Shown here piece by piece: positions 5,239 to 7,934 of a stretch of DNA of 7,934 bases. The notes below the pieces were generated by a model. That model saw only the letters and a program-made list of their open reading frames with translations, made no database searches and was not told the DNA's origin. Each line of letters starts with the position of its first letter. Within the stretch, counting starts at the first letter, position 1. Made by a program: the position numbers and the translations under genes. This stretch comes from Propionibacteriaceae bacterium (GTDB lineage: Bacteria > Actinomycetota > Actinomycetes > Propionibacteriales > Propionibacteriaceae): positions 1 through 7,934 of the forward strand of contig JAIRXX010000122.1 in NCBI GenBank assembly GCA_031268065.1, in the 5' to 3' direction.

Positions 5239-6678
5239 TCATCCCCCCGCGTCTTGGCAGTCTTCGGCTGGATCAGATTGGCGGCCCTGATCGTCTACGG
5301 CGCGGACTTCGATGCACATCTTCTGGGCCACAGCAGGCCGCTTGACCGAATTCGCCGCCGTGCTGTCCTGGTCGATGTCCGCCCCCGGAGCGCTGACCCG
5401 GTAGTTGTAATGCAGTCCGGAGCCGGGAGAGTCATTCCAAGTCCACCTTACGAAGCCGCCAGACACCGATCCGGCCAAACCTGACACCCCGGCTGGCGGC
5501 GGGTCCACTGGACTCAGCGGTTTGGGGTTCTCCTGGGGCTGAACCACCTGGAAGGTGTAGCCGCCGCCGATGAACACCACGGTGACCAGGGCCGCGCATA
5601 CGACGGCGGCGATCCCGGCCCAAACCCCGATCAGCAAGGTGCGTACCCGACGGCTGGCAGGCTGGTCGGCGCCGTTTCGCGCGACAGCTTTTCCATCTTG
5701 TTCTTCCGGCGGCGCGGTGGCAACCCCCGCATTGGGCACCGGGGTGGCCAATTGGATGCCACGCACCCTGGTGTGCTCCAAATCCACCGGCGCAGGCGCA
5801 GCTTTGACCGAACCAGCTTGGACGTCCATGCCGGTTACCGGCAACTGCAGCGACTCTTGGACGCGCTGTAGCCTGCTGCCGAATTCCAGCGCCGACGCCA
5901 CCCGCTCGCCGGGGTCCAGCGCCATTCCGGAGCGCAACACGGCCTCAAGCTCTGCTGGCGCATCCCGGCAGGGCAGGCCGGGGAAGCTGCCGGAGCGCAC
6001 CCTGGCGGCTATCGCGGCGGCGGAATTGTCCCCAGCCAAGTCCTCGAAGGGAGAGCGCCCGGCCAACATCGTCCAAGCCGTCGCCGCCAACGCCCACAGA
6101 TCGAGGCTGGGCTGCGCCTCCACCTTGAATTGCTGCTCCGGGGGCGCCCAGGGAATCGAGAAACGCTGCCCCGGCACCGGATGGCCGAATTCGGTGGCCG
6201 AGCCGAAATCGCTCAACGCCGGATGGCCGTAAGCGGTGAGCATGATATTGGGCGGCTTGATATCGCAGTGCGCCAACCCGGCCCGATGCGCCATTTCCAC
6301 CCCGCCGCACAGTTGGATCATCAATTCCAGCGCCCGCGCCACGGTCAGCGGCTCACCCCGGATACGCTTCCCCAGGTCAGTGACCGGGCAATATTCCATC
6401 ACCAGGTAAACTCTGCCGTCGTCGCTCTCCCCCGCCGAGTAGAGGGAGACGATCGCCGGATGGCCGGAAAGCTTCGCCATCGCGTCCGCCTCATGGGCCA
6501 GCTCTTCGCGGGCAGTTGGCCCGCTCCCCGCCCGGAGCACTTTCACCGCCACCTCCCTGGCCGGGACGCTCTGGCGGTAGAGATGCACATCTGCCAGGCC
6601 GCCGCTGCCCAGCAGGCGCAGCCAGGTCAAGTCGGAAATAATCGGCGGCGGCTGCGGCACCCGGTACGGATACCTCAT
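5239..6678 (-). CDS. Receptor-type Ser/Thr protein kinase, non-RD (HCD), with FN3-like outer domain
   Basis: A 479-residue membrane kinase that should transfer phosphate from ATP to Ser/Thr of cytoplasmic partners. The kinase domain spans ~16-275: glycine loop GSGGLADV (24-31), ATP-anchoring Lys46 in VAVK, helix-C Glu63, catalytic loop HCDIKPPN (137-144; Asp139, Lys141, Asn144), DFG (157-159), APPE (178-181) and Asp193 in LDLWALA. The HRD Arg is Cys138 and the activation segment lacks the usual Thr cluster before APE, so activation probably does not need loop phosphorylation. A Pro/Ala-rich juxtamembrane stretch follows, then one hydrophobic helix (~347-372), Gln/Pro spacer and a small beta-type FN3-like domain (~393-479) with two cysteines (455, 474) that may pair outside the cell. 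There are no PASTA repeats, so it is not PknB. ATG at 6678 has AGGAG six bases upstream and overlaps the previous stop as ATGA, indicating coupled translation. Confidence 0.95.
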   Translation of the reverse strand: MRYPYRVPQPPPIISDLTWLRLLGSGGLADVHLYRQSVPAREVAVKVLRAGSGPTAREELAHEADAMAKLSGHPAIVSLYSAGESDDGRVYLVMEYCPVTDLGKRIRGEPLTVARALELMIQLCGGVEMAHRAGLAHCDIKPPNIMLTAYGHPALSDFGSATEFGHPVPGQRFSIPWAPPEQQFKVEAQPSLDLWALAATAWTMLAGRSPFEDLAGDNSAAAIAARVRSGSFPGLPCRDAPAELEAVLRSGMALDPGERVASALEFGSRLQRVQESLQLPVTGMDVQAGSVKAAPAPVDLEHTRVRGIQLATPVPNAGVATAPPEEQDGKAVARNGADQPASRRVRTLLIGVWAGIAAVVCAALVTVVFIGGGYTFQVVQPQENPKPLSPVDPPPAGVSGLAGSVSGGFVRWTWNDSPGSGLHYNYRVSAPGADIDQDSTAANSVKRPAVAQKMCIEVRAVDDQGRQSDPAEDCQDAGG

Positions 6679-7934
6679 CGCCTGCTCCTAGCCGCAGCCC
6701 TGCGGGACGCGCCAGCACGCCGCAGCGAGCGCAGCGACAGCGCCCGGCGGGTCCGGGTGAGCACATTCCCAGTGTCGTGCTCCCGGCGCAGGCTGTCTGC
6801 GCACCGCCATGCCGAGGCCGCCGATTCCGCTGTCACCAGTTGGCCGGAGAAGACGGCGGTGTCAGCCATCAGCGCCAATTCGACGCTGGGCGGCAGCTCG
6901 TCGGTTTCCACCACCCATTCCGGGGTCGGCGTACCCGGCGTCCAGATGGAATTCAGCAACCACGCCGACTCCTGCCGGGTCAGATTCAGCGGCACCTTGG
7001 CGCCGGAATCGACGGCGAAATCGACCACCTCGTCCCAACTGCCGCTGACCGACCGCGCCGGATCGGCGGCATTACGGCGTTTGCGTCCGCGCGCCCATTT
7101 GGCAAAGCCGATCGCCATCGCCGGGGACAACACGGCGAGCAGCATCCCGCCGGCCAACAGCATGGCCCGCCACGGAATTTGGTGAAGCTCGCCATCGATA
7201 TTGTCAGCAGCGCGATCAGTGATCGACGGCGGGAGTTCAACCGGGTCTTCGGGCGGCTCGGGCGGTTGCAAAACTTGCGGCCTCGGCTCGTTGCGGGGCT
7301 TGCTGGTGTTGGTTTCCGGCACTTGGTCCCGTGGAGGGGTCGGGTCGAACGCCACCCAGCCCGCCTCCTCGAATTCGACTTCCACCCAGGCGTGCATGTC
7401 GTAGCCGCGCAACACCGCCGCCCCGCCACCGGGATTCTCCCGATGCAATCCCATCACCACCCGCGCCGGGATGTTCATCGAGGACAGCATCAACGCCATC
7501 AGCGCCGCGTACTGCTCGTCGTCTCCGACCATCTGCTCACCCTCGATCATCCGGTTGATCCGGTCGGCCCGGTGGGTGGGCAGGGATTGGTCGGTGTTGG
7601 AGAAGAATCCCCGGCCAGACAGATAGGTCTCGATGGCACGCACCCGGTCGAGCTGGGTCTGCGCCCGCGCCGCGATGCTCCGGGCCAAGTCGCCGACCCC
7701 TTCCGGCACGCCACTGGTCTTGCTCAGACCGCGAGCCGGGGTGCCCAATCCGCGCAACTGCCCGTCTGTCCAGGCCGGGGGCAGCACGGTGTGCAACGTA
7801 TACTCGGCGGTTCTGGACAAATCGCCGGTGGTCAGGGCGGCGCCGGCCCAGCGATTCGCGTACAGGCCCTCTTGCAGCGCGGCTGCGCCCTCGCCGTGGA
7901 ATTCCAGCGTGTCGGGGGTGCCGAGAGTCGGCAC
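6675..7934 (-). CDS. TgpA-like transglutaminase-domain membrane protein, catalytic Cys replaced by Asp (5' part missing)
   Basis: The C-terminal 419 residues of a larger protein; the 5' end lies beyond base 7934, where TgpA-type proteins carry several membrane helices. Fragment numbering: transglutaminase-like core ~90-200, with GDDEQYAALMALML at 137-150, IPARVVMG at 155-162, YDMHAWVEV with His181, and GWVAFDPTP with Asp197. Family members normally read G-x-C-E-Q at the nucleophile; here Cys is Asp139 (GAC codon, 7518-7520) while His and Asp remain, so protease or cross-linking activity is unlikely by the usual mechanism. A Pro/Glu-rich linker (~200-240) leads to one hydrophobic helix (~255-278), a basic stop-transfer ARGRKRR and a ~130-residue presumably cytoplasmic tail ending very basic. 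The core should face outside. The stop overlaps the kinase start (ATGA). In many bacteria such proteins sit beside MoxR ATPase and DUF58 genes, expected here just outside the window. Confidence 0.9.
   Translation of the reverse strand: MPTLGTPDTLEFHGEGAAALQEGLYANRWAGAALTTGDLSRTAEYTLHTVLPPAWTDGQLRGLGTPARGLSKTSGVPEGVGDLARSIAARAQTQLDRVRAIETYLSGRGFFSNTDQSLPTHRADRINRMIEGEQMVGDDEQYAALMALMLSSMNIPARVVMGLHRENPGGGAAVLRGYDMHAWVEVEFEEAGWVAFDPTPPRDQVPETNTSKPRNEPRPQVLQPPEPPEDPVELPPSITDRAADNIDGELHQIPWRAMLLAGGMLLAVLSPAMAIGFAKWARGRKRRNAADPARSVSGSWDEVVDFAVDSGAKVPLNLTRQESAWLLNSIWTPGTPTPEWVVETDELPPSVELALMADTAVFSGQLVTAESAASAWRCADSLRREHDTGNVLTRTRRALSLRSLRRAGASRRAAARSRR
6685..6689 (-). promoter_or_regulatory. Strong ribosome binding site of the kinase gene
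   Basis: AGGAG on the minus strand lies six bases before ATG at 6678, within the last codons of the transglutaminase-like gene. Together with the ATGA stop-start overlap it supports tight translational coupling of the two membrane proteins and fixes the kinase start. Confidence 0.75.

Noticed and set aside
5239..6678. PknB-type PASTA kinase
   Set aside because: The outer region is a single FN3-like domain without PASTA repeats, and the catalytic loop is HCD rather than HRD.
6130..7185. Plus-strand open frame of 351 codons over the kinase/transglutaminase junction
   Set aside because: Antisense to two convincing coding genes joined by a stop-start overlap; composition is that of a shadow frame.

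Overview
The window comes from a high-GC bacterium, most likely an actinobacterium (Actinomycetota). The signs are strong G/C preference at codon third positions, GTG and TTG starts, TANNNT-type -10 elements placed directly in front of start codons (leaderless style), and a set of actinobacterial families: non-RD Ser/Thr kinase, FHA proteins and a TgpA-like transglutaminase protein. I cannot place it at order or genus level. All seven genes lie on the minus strand, so the biological reading order runs from base 7934 down to base 1.

Right part (7934 to 5239): the C-terminal 419 residues of a membrane-anchored transglutaminase-like protein whose catalytic Cys position holds Asp, followed through an ATGA overlap by a receptor-type Ser/Thr kinase. 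The kinase has an HCD (non-RD) catalytic loop, one membrane segment and a small FN3-like outer domain. Genomic knowledge of TgpA-type proteins predicts MoxR and DUF58 genes just beyond base 7934.

Middle (5238 to 2109): an intergenic gap of about 110 bases with a perfect 12-bp palindrome and a probable leaderless promoter, then a trans-polyprenyl diphosphate synthase (quinone side chain), a protein with an acidic linker, zinc ribbon and canonical FHA domain, and a protein joining a degenerate FHA-like domain to a C-terminal helix-turn-helix. The two FHA genes are in the same reading frame, separated by one TAG and a short repeat-rich spacer.

Left part (2122 to 1): an amidase-signature hydrolase overlapping the end of the FHA-HTH gene, then an M20-family metallopeptidase, cut by the window edge, with its own near-consensus -10 box and apparently leaderless start.

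Working model (inference): the pseudo-transglutaminase and kinase form a membrane sensing pair, the canonical FHA protein reads phosphothreonine, and the FHA-HTH protein carries the output to DNA. The polyprenyl synthase, amidase and M20 genes look like metabolic genes sharing the same transcript or neighbourhood. No RNA genes, mobile elements or CRISPR arrays were seen.
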